From contig JAKLFG010000009.1 of NCBI GenBank assembly GCA_022711315.1, positions 1 through 60,288 of the forward strand: a stretch of 60,288 nt of DNA, given 5' to 3'. The position numbers and the translations under genes were made by a program. The notes beneath the pieces are model-generated. The model had not been told where the DNA came from. It worked only from the letters and a program-made list of their open reading frames with translations, and ran no database searches. The DNA is from a bacterium. Its GTDB lineage: Bacteria; UBP6; UBA1177; JAKLFG01. Shown piece by piece: positions 1-8,877 of the stretch. Numbering within the stretch: the stretch's first letter is position 1; every line of letters starts with the position of its first letter.

Positions 1-238
1 ACATGGCGACCGTCTTCGAGGCGAGCTGGAACAAGCCGGTGAGGGGACCGACCGAGAATATCAGCGGCGCCTCGGGAGCGTAGGGATCGATGCCGGCGGG
101 GCAGTGTTCATCGAGCAGTTTTATCGCCGCGCCGGTACCGCCGAGATACTGCGCGAAGAGTTCCGGTCGTTCGACCGTCTTGTAACTCTTCTTGGTCATG
201 TCGATGTAGAGGACCCTCGTCGGATAGGCGTGTGTCAT
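1..238 (-). CDS. aor: aldehyde:ferredoxin oxidoreductase, N-terminal part (runs off window)
   Basis: Only the first 79 residues are present; the gene continues past the left edge. The visible part matches the start of tungsten-dependent aldehyde:ferredoxin oxidoreductases: a short beta strand (VLYIDMT), the glycine-rich FAQYLGGTGAA segment, then PLIFSVGPLTG followed by a Ser-Lys. In the family these enzymes oxidise aldehydes to carboxylates in the cytoplasm, using a tungstopterin cofactor and reducing ferredoxin. The ATG at 236-238 overlaps the TGA of the upstream polyferredoxin gene by 4 bases (ATGA), so the two are co-transcribed and the ferredoxin is the likely electron partner. The cofactor-binding and cluster cysteines lie outside the window, so substrate class cannot be judged. 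Confidence 0.8.
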   Translation of the reverse strand, partial: MTHAYPTRVLYIDMTKKSYKTVERPELFAQYLGGTGAAIKLLDEHCPAGIDPYAPEAPLIFSVGPLTGLFQLASKTVAM

Positions 239-654
239 GGCCGCACCTCCTCTTTCTCGGCACCCTTCCGCAACTCAAGCACCCCGTGCGGACAGTATTT
301 CGCGCAGATGCCGCACTGGACGCAGATGAGCGGCTTCTGGGTCTCATTATTCCAGAATACCGCCTTGAGTATGCAGGCGTTCCGGCAGGCACCGCACCCG
401 ATGCATTTTTCCGCCTTTAGACGAACACCGCCTTCGGGCCGCATCTCAAGTGCATCGACCGGGCAGGCCCGGGCACACGGCGGATTCTTGCAGGAACGAC
501 AGACGATGACGGTGAACCCTTTCGACATACCGCCCGCCGATTTGACGCCGATGCAGGAATTCGACAGCCCGGCCACGCCACTGCGCCGCGAACAGGCGAA
601 CATGCACAACTGGCAGCCGACACAGCGCTGCGCATCGATCACTTTCAGTTTCAT
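235..654 (-). CDS. four-cluster [4Fe-4S] ferredoxin, partner of the AOR
   Basis: The protein has 139 residues and four cysteine motifs: CVGCQLCMFAC, a CxxCxxxPCxxxCP motif in the middle, CIGCGACRNAC and CVQCGICAKYCP. This pattern is typical of HycB/DmsB-like electron-transfer subunits binding four [4Fe-4S] clusters. It probably passes electrons from the aldehyde oxidoreductase encoded immediately downstream, with which it overlaps by 4 bases. The ORF can be extended to 744, but the ATG at 652-654 is preferred because AGGAGGG lies 9 bases upstream of it and the extra 30 residues show no similarity to ferredoxins. There is no Tat or Sec signal, so it should be cytoplasmic. Confidence 0.85.
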   Translation of the reverse strand: MKLKVIDAQRCVGCQLCMFACSRRSGVAGLSNSCIGVKSAGGMSKGFTVIVCRSCKNPPCARACPVDALEMRPEGGVRLKAEKCIGCGACRNACILKAVFWNNETQKPLICVQCGICAKYCPHGVLELRKGAEKEEVRP

Positions 655-715
655 CGGGATGTTTCCCTCCTGACAAAAACAAAGTAAGGAGCCGAGGACG
701 GGGTTATCGAGGAGA

Positions 716-744
716 AGCGTACGCTTTTTCCCGACCGTTGGCAA
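716..744 (-). promoter_or_regulatory. candidate promoter for the ferredoxin-AOR operon
   Basis: On the minus strand TTGCCA (744-739) and TACGCT (721-716) are separated by 17 bases, about 60 bases before the ferredoxin start. The -10 is a weak match. Confidence 0.35.
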
Positions 745-813
745 AAAATCCTTCGTTTTTCTTTCGCTCCCGCCCCTCAGGTAGACCCCAACCGAATTTT
801 GTAACGATAAAGT

Positions 814-842
814 TTGACAAGCCGTTTTGTTTGTACTAATGT
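814..842 (+). promoter_or_regulatory. candidate promoter for the HEAT-repeat protein
   Basis: A perfect TTGACA at 814-819 is followed after 17 bases by TAATGT at 837-842, in an AT-rich stretch about 45 bases before the start codon. The -10 matches poorly. Confidence 0.45.
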
Positions 843-887
843 AAAAACGCTTTGATTTACGATGTGAGGTCTGGAAGGAGGACCGGT

Positions 888-2402
888 ATGTGGTTTCGCC
901 GTTTGTGTTCGTCCGTGTTGTTCGTACTGATCTCGGTGCCGCTGTTCCTTTCGGCGGCAGAGGGCAACAAGTTCGATACCGCCCAATTCTTCCAATCGAT
1001 CCTTGAGGCGGACGCCGTTTTCATCGGGGAATACCTGCAGGGCGGTCAGACCAAGGCGCGTATCGCCAAGAAAAAGGATCTCTTCGGTTCGACCCCCGCC
1101 GACCTCGTGGTGACCGACATAGACAATCAAAAACACTGGCTTAAGTACCGTTTTGCTTATCAGCCCCGTACCCCCTATGTCTTCATCGTCAATAAGAAGG
1201 GCGATGCCTACATGATCCACCGCGACTCGGTCTCCATCCCCGTTATGAGCGACCGGGTCAACTTCTCTTTCAGCACCCCCTACTACAACAACTTCTGGCA
1301 ACTTTTCAACCTTGAACTGCTTGAGACCGTCATTCTCGCGGTCCGTGAAAAAGCGGCCGGAGAGATCCAGCCGGCCACCGAAGAGAAACTGCAGGGCCTG
1401 TTCAAGAGATACATAGCCGAGAAGGAGGTGAATTCCCTCAAGGCGCTTATCCCCGCCGCCGCCTACCTTTCGGTCCGGCTCGACGAGACGGAATATGCCA
1501 AGATCGTGGCGCAGGCCGACATGCTCGGGTGCATATCGGTCCGTTTCTCGGCGCAGGTCATGGGCGATCTCTTCTTCAAGAAACAGGTCCTCGCGAAGAT
1601 ACGCTCGTTGCCGCCCGACGCCCAGATAGCGGCCACCCGTAGCGCCGCCGCGACCGACGCCAAGGAGAGTATCCGCGAGCTCTCGGAACTCCTGAAGTCG
1701 GTCGAGACCTATACGCCGCCTTCGAGCGAATGCTTCCCGGAAGAATCTCCCGAATCCAACAAGAAGATATTCCTGCAGGCGGTCATCGAACTCGATACCC
1801 CCGAGACCGCCAAGATCATCTCGCGCGAACTCGCCACCGAAGACACCGCGTGGCTCTCAACGATACTTTCGACCCTCGCCGACTACGAGGGGGCCGATCT
1901 CGTCCAGTTGGCGCTCCGTGCCGCGGTGAATGAGCGCTCTTCCGAACGGAAACTGGAGTATGCCAATTATTTCGATCGGGTGAAGTCCAAGGAATCGGCC
2001 GCCGTCTTCATCAGCCTGTTCGATAAGAACGAGAACCTCTTCTGGAAAAAACTCATTCTTTCCACCATCGGCAAGTATGGCTATGAAGAATCGCTCCCCT
2101 TCCTCGTCAAGGTCATGCAGGAATCGCCGAACGAGGAGGTCCGCACCACCGCCGCCATGGCCGTCGGCTCGCTTGACAAGAAGGACGGCGTGCTCCCGCT
2201 TTACGAGTTCATCAAGCGCGAGAAATCGGTGCTCGCCAAATCGATAGCGGTCGACTCGATGGCGCAGATCGCCGACAAGAGCGTCCAGACCTACCTGAAG
2301 AAGATCATCACCGAGGAAGAGAACAAAAAGATCCGCGAGCAGGCGGCGAACGCGATGGAGGACAATCTGTTCATCCTCCGCTACGGCCGCAAGAAACAGT
2401 GA
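888..2402 (+). CDS. secreted HEAT-repeat protein
   Basis: A 504-residue protein with a Sec signal peptide (basic start, hydrophobic stretch of about 18 residues ending LFLSAAEG), so it is exported. From about residue 180 onward it consists of paired amphipathic helices, and the last 170 residues contain recognisable HEAT units such as LPFLVKVMQE...EVRTTAAMAVGSL. HEAT repeats build a curved scaffold for protein binding; no enzyme motif is visible. The ATG at 888 is chosen over an upstream one at 852 because GGAAGGAGGA sits just before it and the signal peptide begins there. The stop overlaps the GTG start of the downstream glycosylase gene (GTGA), suggesting translational coupling although the two functions look unrelated. 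Confidence 0.75.
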   Translation: MWFRRLCSSVLFVLISVPLFLSAAEGNKFDTAQFFQSILEADAVFIGEYLQGGQTKARIAKKKDLFGSTPADLVVTDIDNQKHWLKYRFAYQPRTPYVFIVNKKGDAYMIHRDSVSIPVMSDRVNFSFSTPYYNNFWQLFNLELLETVILAVREKAAGEIQPATEEKLQGLFKRYIAEKEVNSLKALIPAAAYLSVRLDETEYAKIVAQADMLGCISVRFSAQVMGDLFFKKQVLAKIRSLPPDAQIAATRSAAATDAKESIRELSELLKSVETYTPPSSECFPEESPESNKKIFLQAVIELDTPETAKIISRELATEDTAWLSTILSTLADYEGADLVQLALRAAVNERSSERKLEYANYFDRVKSKESAAVFISLFDKNENLFWKKLILSTIGKYGYEESLPFLVKVMQESPNEEVRTTAAMAVGSLDKKDGVLPLYEFIKREKSVLAKSIAVDSMAQIADKSVQTYLKKIITEEENKKIREQAANAMEDNLFILRYGRKKQ

Positions 2403-3154
2403 CCGATCCCCGTCAGCGCGTAGCCGAATACCTCAAGTGGCAGAATACCGTCAGCCCCTTTTTACTACCGAAGGAACTGCTCGTTAAGCGGCCCGTCGCC
2501 CCCGCGCCCGTCGCGCCTGTCGCGCCTGTCGCGTCGGCCGAACCTGTCGCGATTTCTTCGAATGACGGTCCCGCGACCGGTGACGGACCCGCGGCGGCGA
2601 TGACCGCCTTCGCCCGTGAGATCGCCGGCTGTCGTTCCTGCCGACTCGGCGAGACCCGCACCAACCTCGTCTTCGGTGACGGCGACCCGCACGCCCGCAT
2701 CATGTTCATCGGCGAGGGACCGGGCAGGGACGAGGATCTGCAGGGAGTGCCCTTCGTCGGGCGCGCCGGTCAATTGCTCACCAAGATCATCGAAAGCGGC
2801 ATGAAGATACCCCGCTCGTCGGTCTATATCGCCAACATCGTCAAGTGCCGCCCGCCCGAGAACCGGGTGCCCCACAAGGACGAGGCGGCGGCATGCATCG
2901 GGCACCTCAAGCGTCAGATAGCCATCGTGCGACCGGAGGCCATCGTGCTCCTCGGTAAAACGGCGCTTCAGTACCTGCTCGGCGAGGAGATGAGCATCAA
3001 CGAGGCGCGACAACAGGTGTTCCACTACGAAGGCATACGCGTCTTCGTCACCTATCACCCGTCGGCGTTACTGCGCAATCCCGACTACAAACGACCGACC
3101 TGGGAGGACATCAAAAAGGTGCTGGTGTTCCTCGGCCTGCCGGTCGAGAACTAG
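2399..3154 (+). CDS. family 4 uracil-DNA glycosylase
   Basis: Removes uracil from DNA to start base-excision repair of deaminated cytosine. The 251-residue protein has the family 4 signatures: the N-terminal cluster cysteines ([10 protein letters not shown]), the catalytic and uracil-pocket segment [20 protein letters not shown], the KCRPPENR loop with a further cysteine, and the HPSALLR DNA-contact motif. Family members carry a [4Fe-4S] cluster. Residues 25-50 form a Pro/Ala/Val-rich linker encoded by short GC-rich repeats, before the catalytic domain. The start is a GTG overlapping the previous stop. Its TAG shares the tetranucleotide CTAG with the stop of the convergent MATE gene. The enzyme is relevant to the ACGT deficit reported in the findings, since it repairs plain C deamination but not 5-methylcytosine deamination. 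Confidence 0.9.
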   Translation: MTDPRQRVAEYLKWQNTVSPFLLPKELLVKRPVAPAPVAPVAPVASAEPVAISSNDGPATGDGPAAAMTAFAREIAGCRSCRLGETRTNLVFGDGDPHARIMFIGEGPGRDEDLQGVPFVGRAGQLLTKIIESGMKIPRSSVYIANIVKCRPPENRVPHKDEAAACIGHLKRQIAIVRPEAIVLLGKTALQYLLGEEMSINEARQQVFHYEGIRVFVTYHPSALLRNPDYKRPTWEDIKKVLVFLGLPVEN

Positions 3155-4509
3155 GTAACGATCTTTACCTTCAGCCAACCGTCCCGCCGGAAGAGAACGA
3201 GAAAGAAGGAGGCATTGAGCGCCATCGTCAGCGCGATGGTCGCCCAGATGCCGCCCGCGCCGAATCCGCAGGTAACAGCAAGGAACCACGCGAGCGGGAT
3301 GCGGGCCAAGGTGACGGGCAGACTCACCGTGAAACTCGGCCGCGTGTACCCGGCCCCCAGGAAGGCGCCGTCCTCAATGACGATGAGGAGCGACTGGAGC
3401 ACCTCGGCCGGCATGACGATGTAGATATAGGCGATCCCGAAGGCGACAAGCGCCGGCTCGTCGTTGAATATCGATACCAACCATGGCGCGAACGACATCG
3501 CGAACACCGTGTAAGCCACCGAAAGGATCGCGACGATACGCAGGGCGTACCGGGTCCCCTCTATCGCCCGGTCGGGCCGCCCGGCGCCGATGTTCTGCCC
3601 GACGAACGAGGATAGTCCCGTCGCGAGCCCGAAAGAGAAGAAGTATGCGATCGATTCCACGCGGTGACCGATCCCCATCGCCGCCACCGCCGCGTCGCCG
3701 AACCGGGCCGTCACATTGGCGAGAAAGAAATAGATGAAAGAGAACATCATGCCGGTCAAGGCGACGGGATAACCGAGGGACAGATAGCGCCGGAGCGGGA
3801 TCAGGCCGTCAGGGTCGACACTCCGGAAGGAGACCCAACCGCGCCGCCGCATCAGGAGCCAGAACCATACGCAGGCAACGAGATAAGAAATGATCGTCGC
3901 GTAGGCGGCGCCGCGCGTTTCGAGCCGGGGGAAAGGCCCCATGCCGAACATCAGCACGGGCGACAGCAGTATGTTCAGCACGAAGGTCGCCCCGTAGATG
4001 CGCACCGGCATGACGGTGTCACCGCGCGCGATCATGATGGAATGGAGCGAGAACAGGAGGAAGATGACGACGGTGAACATCGTCATCACCTCGAGGTACT
4101 GGACACCTGCCGTCGTGGCCACCGGCGACATGCCGACATAGGCGATGAGGTCCGGGATGATCGGATAGATGAGCACCGTGAGTATCGCGCCGGCACCGAC
4201 GGTGTAGAAAAGCGCCCTACCGGCGTTCGCCGCCGCGCGATCGTCACGCCCTTCCCCCGCGTTGCGCGAAACGCCGGCCGCGATGCCGGTCGTGATGAGA
4301 TGCGACAGGCCGTGTATCGCCCAGACGAGGAATACCGAGCCCGACACCCCGGCCAGATAATCGGGACCAAGTCTGCCGATCCAGAACATGTCGACGATGT
4401 TGTATCCCGCCTTGAGGATGTTGAGTATGATGACCGGCACGGCGAGCGCCAACAGGGTGGCGCGGACCGGTCCCGCAGTGATATCGAGCGGCAGGTCTCG
4501 GGTTCTCAT
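3151..4509 (-). CDS. MATE-family multidrug/sodium antiporter
   Basis: A 452-residue integral inner-membrane protein with about twelve hydrophobic segments in two homologous halves. The first half opens with the hallmark of the family (MatE domain: repositioning of the sheet-like LAVPVIILNILKAGYNIVDM, then the GRLGPDYLAGVS loop) and the second half repeats it around SLGYPVALTGMMFSF. These transporters exchange Na+ or H+ for cationic drugs or metabolites; the substrate here cannot be inferred. The gene is monocistronic with its own candidate promoter at 4540-4567. It ends convergently on the uracil glycosylase gene with overlapping stops. Confidence 0.9.
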   Translation of the reverse strand: MRTRDLPLDITAGPVRATLLALAVPVIILNILKAGYNIVDMFWIGRLGPDYLAGVSGSVFLVWAIHGLSHLITTGIAAGVSRNAGEGRDDRAAANAGRALFYTVGAGAILTVLIYPIIPDLIAYVGMSPVATTAGVQYLEVMTMFTVVIFLLFSLHSIMIARGDTVMPVRIYGATFVLNILLSPVLMFGMGPFPRLETRGAAYATIISYLVACVWFWLLMRRRGWVSFRSVDPDGLIPLRRYLSLGYPVALTGMMFSFIYFFLANVTARFGDAAVAAMGIGHRVESIAYFFSFGLATGLSSFVGQNIGAGRPDRAIEGTRYALRIVAILSVAYTVFAMSFAPWLVSIFNDEPALVAFGIAYIYIVMPAEVLQSLLIVIEDGAFLGAGYTRPSFTVSLPVTLARIPLAWFLAVTCGFGAGGIWATIALTMALNASFFLVLFRRDGWLKVKIVT

Positions 4510-4539
4510 GAACAGGCGCTCCGGAGAAAGGGTTGCGGC

Positions 4540-4567
4540 ATCCTAACTAAAAAGCGAACGAATTCAA
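4540..4567 (-). promoter_or_regulatory. candidate promoter for the MATE gene
   Basis: Minus strand TTGAAT (4567-4562) and TAGGAT (4545-4540) with a 16-base spacer, about 30 bases before the MATE start. Confidence 0.45.
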
Positions 4568-4604
4568 GAATAAAAACCTGTTTTGGCGACCGGCGTATAG
4601 ATTT

Positions 4605-4634
4605 TTGTGGAAATCGCGCCGCATCGCGTATATT
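4605..4634 (+). promoter_or_regulatory. candidate promoter for the coiled-coil protein
   Basis: TTGTGG (4605-4610) and TATATT (4629-4634) are 18 bases apart, about 48 bases upstream of the start codon. Confidence 0.4.
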
Positions 4635-4681
4635 CTTCCGCCGTTGACCCCAGAGAAGTAAAACACTGCGGAGGCGTTTCC

Positions 4682-6166
4682 ATGAAGCGGATCGTTTTTT
4701 CCTGCGCGATACTTGCCGTGATAGTGCTCTGCACCCCCGCGCTCGACGCGGCGAAGAAAAAGGGAAAGGCAAAAACGAAAAAGCCCGGCGCCGCGCTCGT
4801 GACCGGACCCAAGAAGTGCGACGAACTCGAAGCGGAATTCAAGCGAAAGGTGAACGACCTCAAGGCGAAATGGAAACTCAGCGACGAGGGACTCGACCGG
4901 TCGCTCGACGAGACCGAACGGAAACTGACCGACATGGACCGGAACGGCGCGGCGGAACTCCGGAAATACGCGGCGGAACTGGAAGGGCAGAAAAAGCAGG
5001 AACTCGACGCGGCGAAAAAGGACCACGAGAAAGCGATGGCACAGTTCGAGAAGAAGGACGACAGCGCCAAACGCTCCTTCGACATGGAGGCGGAGCGTCA
5101 TCGCCGTAAGATCGCCGACCTCGAACGGCGGAAGGCCGAGAGCCAGAAGGAAATGCAACGGATCGAATCGGTGCGCGACCGGCTGGAGGCGGAGCGGTCG
5201 ACCGAGGAACAGAGACTGCTCGCCGAGTATGAGAAGGTCAAACTGGCGGCTGAGGACGAGAGCCGCAAATACCGCAAGCAGGTCGAGGATGAATACCAGA
5301 AGAAATTCGACGAACTCAACGCGAAACTCGGCGAATGGGATGCCAAGGAGGCAGAGAAACGGAAGGAGACCGAGGGGTTCGACCGCCAGATAGAGGAATT
5401 CGCTATGCAGACGGCCCAGAAACTCGACGCGTTCCAGCAGGAGATCGAGAAGAAGCGGACCGAGGCGCAGGCGAAATTCAAAGAGGGAGAACTCGAAAAG
5501 GCCGAGATGGAACTCGACATGGCGCTCGCGCAGGAATCACAACGGCTCAACGCCGAGATAGAGAGATACCGCAAGGAGCGGCTCGAAAAGAAGAAGGAGA
5601 AGGAACAACAGGTGAAAGAGTTCCTCGCCACCAAGGATGACTTCAGGAAACGCAACGACCGCCTCATCCAGATGGCCCAGCAGTACCGCGATGCGCAGCT
5701 CGACAAACGGAAGGCCGAGGAGATGAAGGCGCAGGAGCGGTGGAACAACGAAAAGAAACGGCGCGATGAACGGTACGAGCGGCGCCTGCAGATGGAGTAC
5801 CGCGAGAAAAGGGACGCGCTCGTCAAGAAGCAGGACCAATTGTCGCTCGAGATAGAACAGGAGAAAAGCGCGCTCGTGACGCTCGAAGGCAAGTTCCGTC
5901 AGCAGACCGACAGCAAGGAGGCGGCCATAGAGAGCGAGAAGGGGCGCATCACGGAACGCTACAAGAAGACCGTCGCCAAGATACAGGACAAATATGACAT
6001 GATGGAGGTCGAGGAAAAACATACCCAAGAACTTGTGCGCGACCAACTCGAGGAGAAACGGGATTCACTCATCGCCACCCGCAACAAGAACAAGGCCGAC
6101 CGGCAGGAACTTCTCTACAAGATGAAGGATGACTACGGGGAGCAGAAGGGCTCCTGTGTGAAATAG
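4682..6166 (+). CDS. secreted long coiled-coil protein
   Basis: A 494-residue protein with a signal peptide (MKRIVFSC, hydrophobic core, TPALDAA) followed by a Lys-rich stretch. From about residue 45 to the end it is an almost unbroken coiled coil of Lys, Glu, Arg, Asp and Gln with heptad leucines. No enzymatic or binding motif is visible, and the composition resembles periplasmic or envelope-spanning rod proteins, but no family is recognised. Because the sequence is low in complexity, database matches to myosin-like proteins would not be informative. The ATG at 4682 follows GGAGG at a reasonable distance and coincides with the signal peptide start, so it is preferred over an in-frame start at 4607. 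It stands alone between divergent and co-directional neighbours with its own promoter. Confidence 0.65.
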   Translation: MKRIVFSCAILAVIVLCTPALDAAKKKGKAKTKKPGAALVTGPKKCDELEAEFKRKVNDLKAKWKLSDEGLDRSLDETERKLTDMDRNGAAELRKYAAELEGQKKQELDAAKKDHEKAMAQFEKKDDSAKRSFDMEAERHRRKIADLERRKAESQKEMQRIESVRDRLEAERSTEEQRLLAEYEKVKLAAEDESRKYRKQVEDEYQKKFDELNAKLGEWDAKEAEKRKETEGFDRQIEEFAMQTAQKLDAFQQEIEKKRTEAQAKFKEGELEKAEMELDMALAQESQRLNAEIERYRKERLEKKKEKEQQVKEFLATKDDFRKRNDRLIQMAQQYRDAQLDKRKAEEMKAQERWNNEKKRRDERYERRLQMEYREKRDALVKKQDQLSLEIEQEKSALVTLEGKFRQQTDSKEAAIESEKGRITERYKKTVAKIQDKYDMMEVEEKHTQELVRDQLEEKRDSLIATRNKNKADRQELLYKMKDDYGEQKGSCVK

Positions 6167-6206
6167 GGGTGCGGCTCCGCGGGGGTTCGCCGGAGAAAAA
6201 ATAAAG

Positions 6207-6234
6207 TTGACTTTGGCACTCTTCCCACTATAAT
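6207..6234 (+). promoter_or_regulatory. promoter of the rpsO-pnp-dut operon
   Basis: TTGACT (6207-6212), 16-base spacer, perfect TATAAT (6229-6234). It lies 54 bases before the rpsO start. Confidence 0.75.
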
Positions 6235-6288
6235 GCCGTTCGTACTTTGTTGTATTGATTGATTTTTCTGTTTCCAAGGAGAGAACAG

Positions 6289-6555
6289 ATGTTGGAAAGA
6301 GTCGCTAAGCAGGGCGTTATCACGAAGTTCAAGACACACGAGCAGGACACCGGATCCCCGGAGGTCCAGATCGCGCTTCTTACCACGCGCATCAACCAGC
6401 TGACCGAACATTTCAAGTTCCATAAAAAGGACAACCACGGCCGCCTCGGCCTGTTGAAAATGGTCGGTAAGCGGGCGAAACTCTTGAGATATCTCAAGGA
6501 CAACCATTTCACCCGCTACAGCGATCTGATAAAAGAACTCGGTCTCAGAAAGTAG
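6289..6555 (+). CDS. rpsO: 30S ribosomal protein S15
   Basis: An 88-residue protein, the normal length for S15, which binds 16S rRNA helices 20-22 early in 30S assembly. Conserved segments are visible: [17 protein letters not shown], the loop region with [13 protein letters not shown], and the C-terminal RRRLLxYL-like helix ([10 protein letters not shown]). The ATG at 6289 has AAGGAGAG just upstream; the reading frame is open further upstream but that part is unrelated. It is followed by pnp 57 bases later, the rpsO-pnp order conserved in many bacteria. Confidence 0.97.
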   Translation: MLERVAKQGVITKFKTHEQDTGSPEVQIALLTTRINQLTEHFKFHKKDNHGRLGLLKMVGKRAKLLRYLKDNHFTRYSDLIKELGLRK

Positions 6556-6612
6556 CGCACACTTTGTGTCCCGCTCACTATCCTGAACCACACGCAAAAC
6601 AATGAGGTGATC

Positions 6613-8877
6613 ATGAAGACCCATCATGTAGAGTCCGTCGTATTCGAGGGGACGCCCCTTTCACTGGAGACCGGCAAGTATGCGAAACAGGCGGATGGCG
6701 CCGTCTGGTGCCGCTACGGCAATTCGGTCCTGCTCGCGACCGCCGTCGCCGCGAAAGGCGATGTGTCGGCGGAACAGGATTTCTTCCCGCTGACCGTCGA
6801 TTATATCGAGAAATTCTACGCGGCGGGGCGGTTCCCCGGCGGCTTCCTCAAACGCGAAAGTCAGCCGAACACCGACGAGAAACTGGCGGCCCGCATCATC
6901 GACCGTCCGATACGCCCCCTGTTCCCCGACTGGTACCGGAGCGAGACGCAACTGCTGGTGAATCTTTTCTCGCATGACGAGAACTGCGACCCGCGCGTCA
7001 TCGCCATCACCGCCGCATCGGCGGCCCTCATGATATCCGATGTTCCCTTCCTCGGCCCCATCGGCGGGGTCCGCGTAGTGCTCAAGGACGGGGAGTACTT
7101 CATAAACCCGACCCCTCAGGTCCAGGAAGGAGCCCGGCTCAACATCGTCATGGCGGCCAATCGCGACTCGATACTCATGGTCGAGGGCGAGGCACGGGAA
7201 GCGACCGAGGACGAGATCGCCGAGGCGCTTGCCCGCGGCCACCGGGCGACCCTGCCGCTCATCGAGATGCAAGAGTCGCTCATGGCCAAGGTCGCGCCGG
7301 TCAAGCGACAGGATCCGCAGACCCCCGATGACGCGGCGCTGCGCAACTTCATCGAACTCTTCGCGGTCGACAAACTCAAGGATGCGCTTGCCATCCGTGA
7401 GAAACTCGCGCGCTATGAGGCGATAAAGGAGGTCAAGACCTCGGTGGGCGAACGGGTCGCCGAATCGCTCGCAGGCGGCGCTCAGTTCCTGAACGCGGAC
7501 GAGCCGGAGAAGGTCCATAACCGCGCGAAGGCCATATTCGAGGATATCCTTAAAAAGACCATGCGCCGCATGATCACCGAGGAGGGCCGTCGCATCGACG
7601 GTCGCGGCCCCGCGAACATCCGCCCGATCTGGATAGAGACCGGCGTCCTGCCGCAGGTCCACGGTTCGGCCATCTTCACGCGCGGCGAGACCCAGTCGCT
7701 CGGCACCATCACGCTCGGGGTCGGTTCCGACGAACAGCGGGTCGACACGGTGCTTGAGGAAACGCGCAAGACCTTCATGCTCCACTATAACTTCCCGCCG
7801 TTCTCGGTCGGCGAGGTCGGCCGCCTCCGGGCGCCGGGCCGTCGCGAGATCGGCCATGGCAATCTCGCCGAACGGGCGCTCAAATCCTTCGTGCCGCCCA
7901 AGGAGGAGTTCGCCTACACCGTCCGCGTCGTTTCCGAGATACTGGAGTCGAACGGCTCCTCATCGATGGCGAGCGTCTGCTCCGGCTGCCTTGCGCTCAT
8001 GGATGCCGGCGTACCTTTCAAGAAGCATGTCGCGGGCATCGCGATGGGTCTCATCAAGGAGGGTAACGATTACGCGATACTCTCCGACATCATGGGCGAT
8101 GAGGATCACCTTGGCGATATGGATTTCAAGGTCGCCGGCACCAAGGACGGCATCACCGCGATACAGATGGACATCAAGATCCACGGACTCCCGCAGGAGG
8201 TGATGCGGCGGGCCCTCGCTCAGGCGCGCGAAGGACGCATCCACATCATAGGCGAGATGGAAAAGGCCCTGCCCGAACACCGCGCGGAACTTTCGCCGCT
8301 CGCCCCGAAACTGGTCACCATCCACATCAACCCGGAACGGATACGCGACCTCATCGGCACCGGTGGCAAGAACATCAAATCGATCGTCGAGAAGACCGGC
8401 GCCGAGATCGAGGTCCAGCAGGACGGCTCGGTGCTCATCGCGGCCAAGGACGGCGCGGTGCTTGACGCGGCCATCGCGATGGTCAAGTCCTTCACCGACG
8501 AGCCCGAAAAAGGCAAGACCTACGAGGGCGTGGTCACCCGCATAGAGGATTACGGCGCGTTCGTCGAGGTCATGCCGGGTCAGACCGGTCTTCTCCATGT
8601 CAGTCGTATCGCCGACAAACGCATCGAGAATGTCAGCGATGTCCTCAAACTCGGCGACACGGTCCGCGTCATCGTCGTTGAACTCGAGGGGGCAGGCAAG
8701 TTCAAACTCAGCATGAAGCCCTCCGACTTCGAGCGCGACTTCACCAAGGACGACGGCGATGAGCCGCGCCGCGAACGGCGTCCCGACCGTGACCGTGGAC
8801 GCGGCGGTGACCGCGGCCGTGACCGTGACCGCAAACCGCACGGCGACCGCGACCGCAGACCGAAGAAAGATGACTGA
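6613..8877 (+). CDS. pnp: polyribonucleotide nucleotidyltransferase (PNPase)
   Basis: Phosphorolytic 3'-5' exoribonuclease of the RNA degradosome. All domains are present in order: first RNase PH fold (1-140), helical linker (to about 230), catalytic RNase PH fold (310-540) with the phosphate-site segment SDIMGDEDHLGDMDFKVAGT, a KH domain (560-610, LIGTGGKNIK in place of the common GPGGK) and an S1 domain (625-700). The last 45 residues form an unusual Arg/Gly/Asp-rich tail of RDRGRGGDRGRDRDR type, likely an RNA- or protein-binding extension. The ATG at 6613 is preferred over a GTG two codons earlier because GAGGTGA precedes it. The end overlaps the dut start by 8 bases. Confidence 0.97.
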   Translation: MKTHHVESVVFEGTPLSLETGKYAKQADGAVWCRYGNSVLLATAVAAKGDVSAEQDFFPLTVDYIEKFYAAGRFPGGFLKRESQPNTDEKLAARIIDRPIRPLFPDWYRSETQLLVNLFSHDENCDPRVIAITAASAALMISDVPFLGPIGGVRVVLKDGEYFINPTPQVQEGARLNIVMAANRDSILMVEGEAREATEDEIAEALARGHRATLPLIEMQESLMAKVAPVKRQDPQTPDDAALRNFIELFAVDKLKDALAIREKLARYEAIKEVKTSVGERVAESLAGGAQFLNADEPEKVHNRAKAIFEDILKKTMRRMITEEGRRIDGRGPANIRPIWIETGVLPQVHGSAIFTRGETQSLGTITLGVGSDEQRVDTVLEETRKTFMLHYNFPPFSVGEVGRLRAPGRREIGHGNLAERALKSFVPPKEEFAYTVRVVSEILESNGSSSMASVCSGCLALMDAGVPFKKHVAGIAMGLIKEGNDYAILSDIMGDEDHLGDMDFKVAGTKDGITAIQMDIKIHGLPQEVMRRALAQAREGRIHIIGEMEKALPEHRAELSPLAPKLVTIHINPERIRDLIGTGGKNIKSIVEKTGAEIEVQQDGSVLIAAKDGAVLDAAIAMVKSFTDEPEKGKTYEGVVTRIEDYGAFVEVMPGQTGLLHVSRIADKRIENVSDVLKLGDTVRVIVVELEGAGKFKLSMKPSDFERDFTKDDGDEPRRERRPDRDRGRGGDRGRDRDRKPHGDRDRRPKKDD

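Noticed and set aside
4682-6166. Match of the coiled-coil protein to myosin, SMC or M proteins
   Set aside because: The Lys/Glu-rich low-complexity sequence would match any coiled coil. No hinge, head or anchor motif is present.
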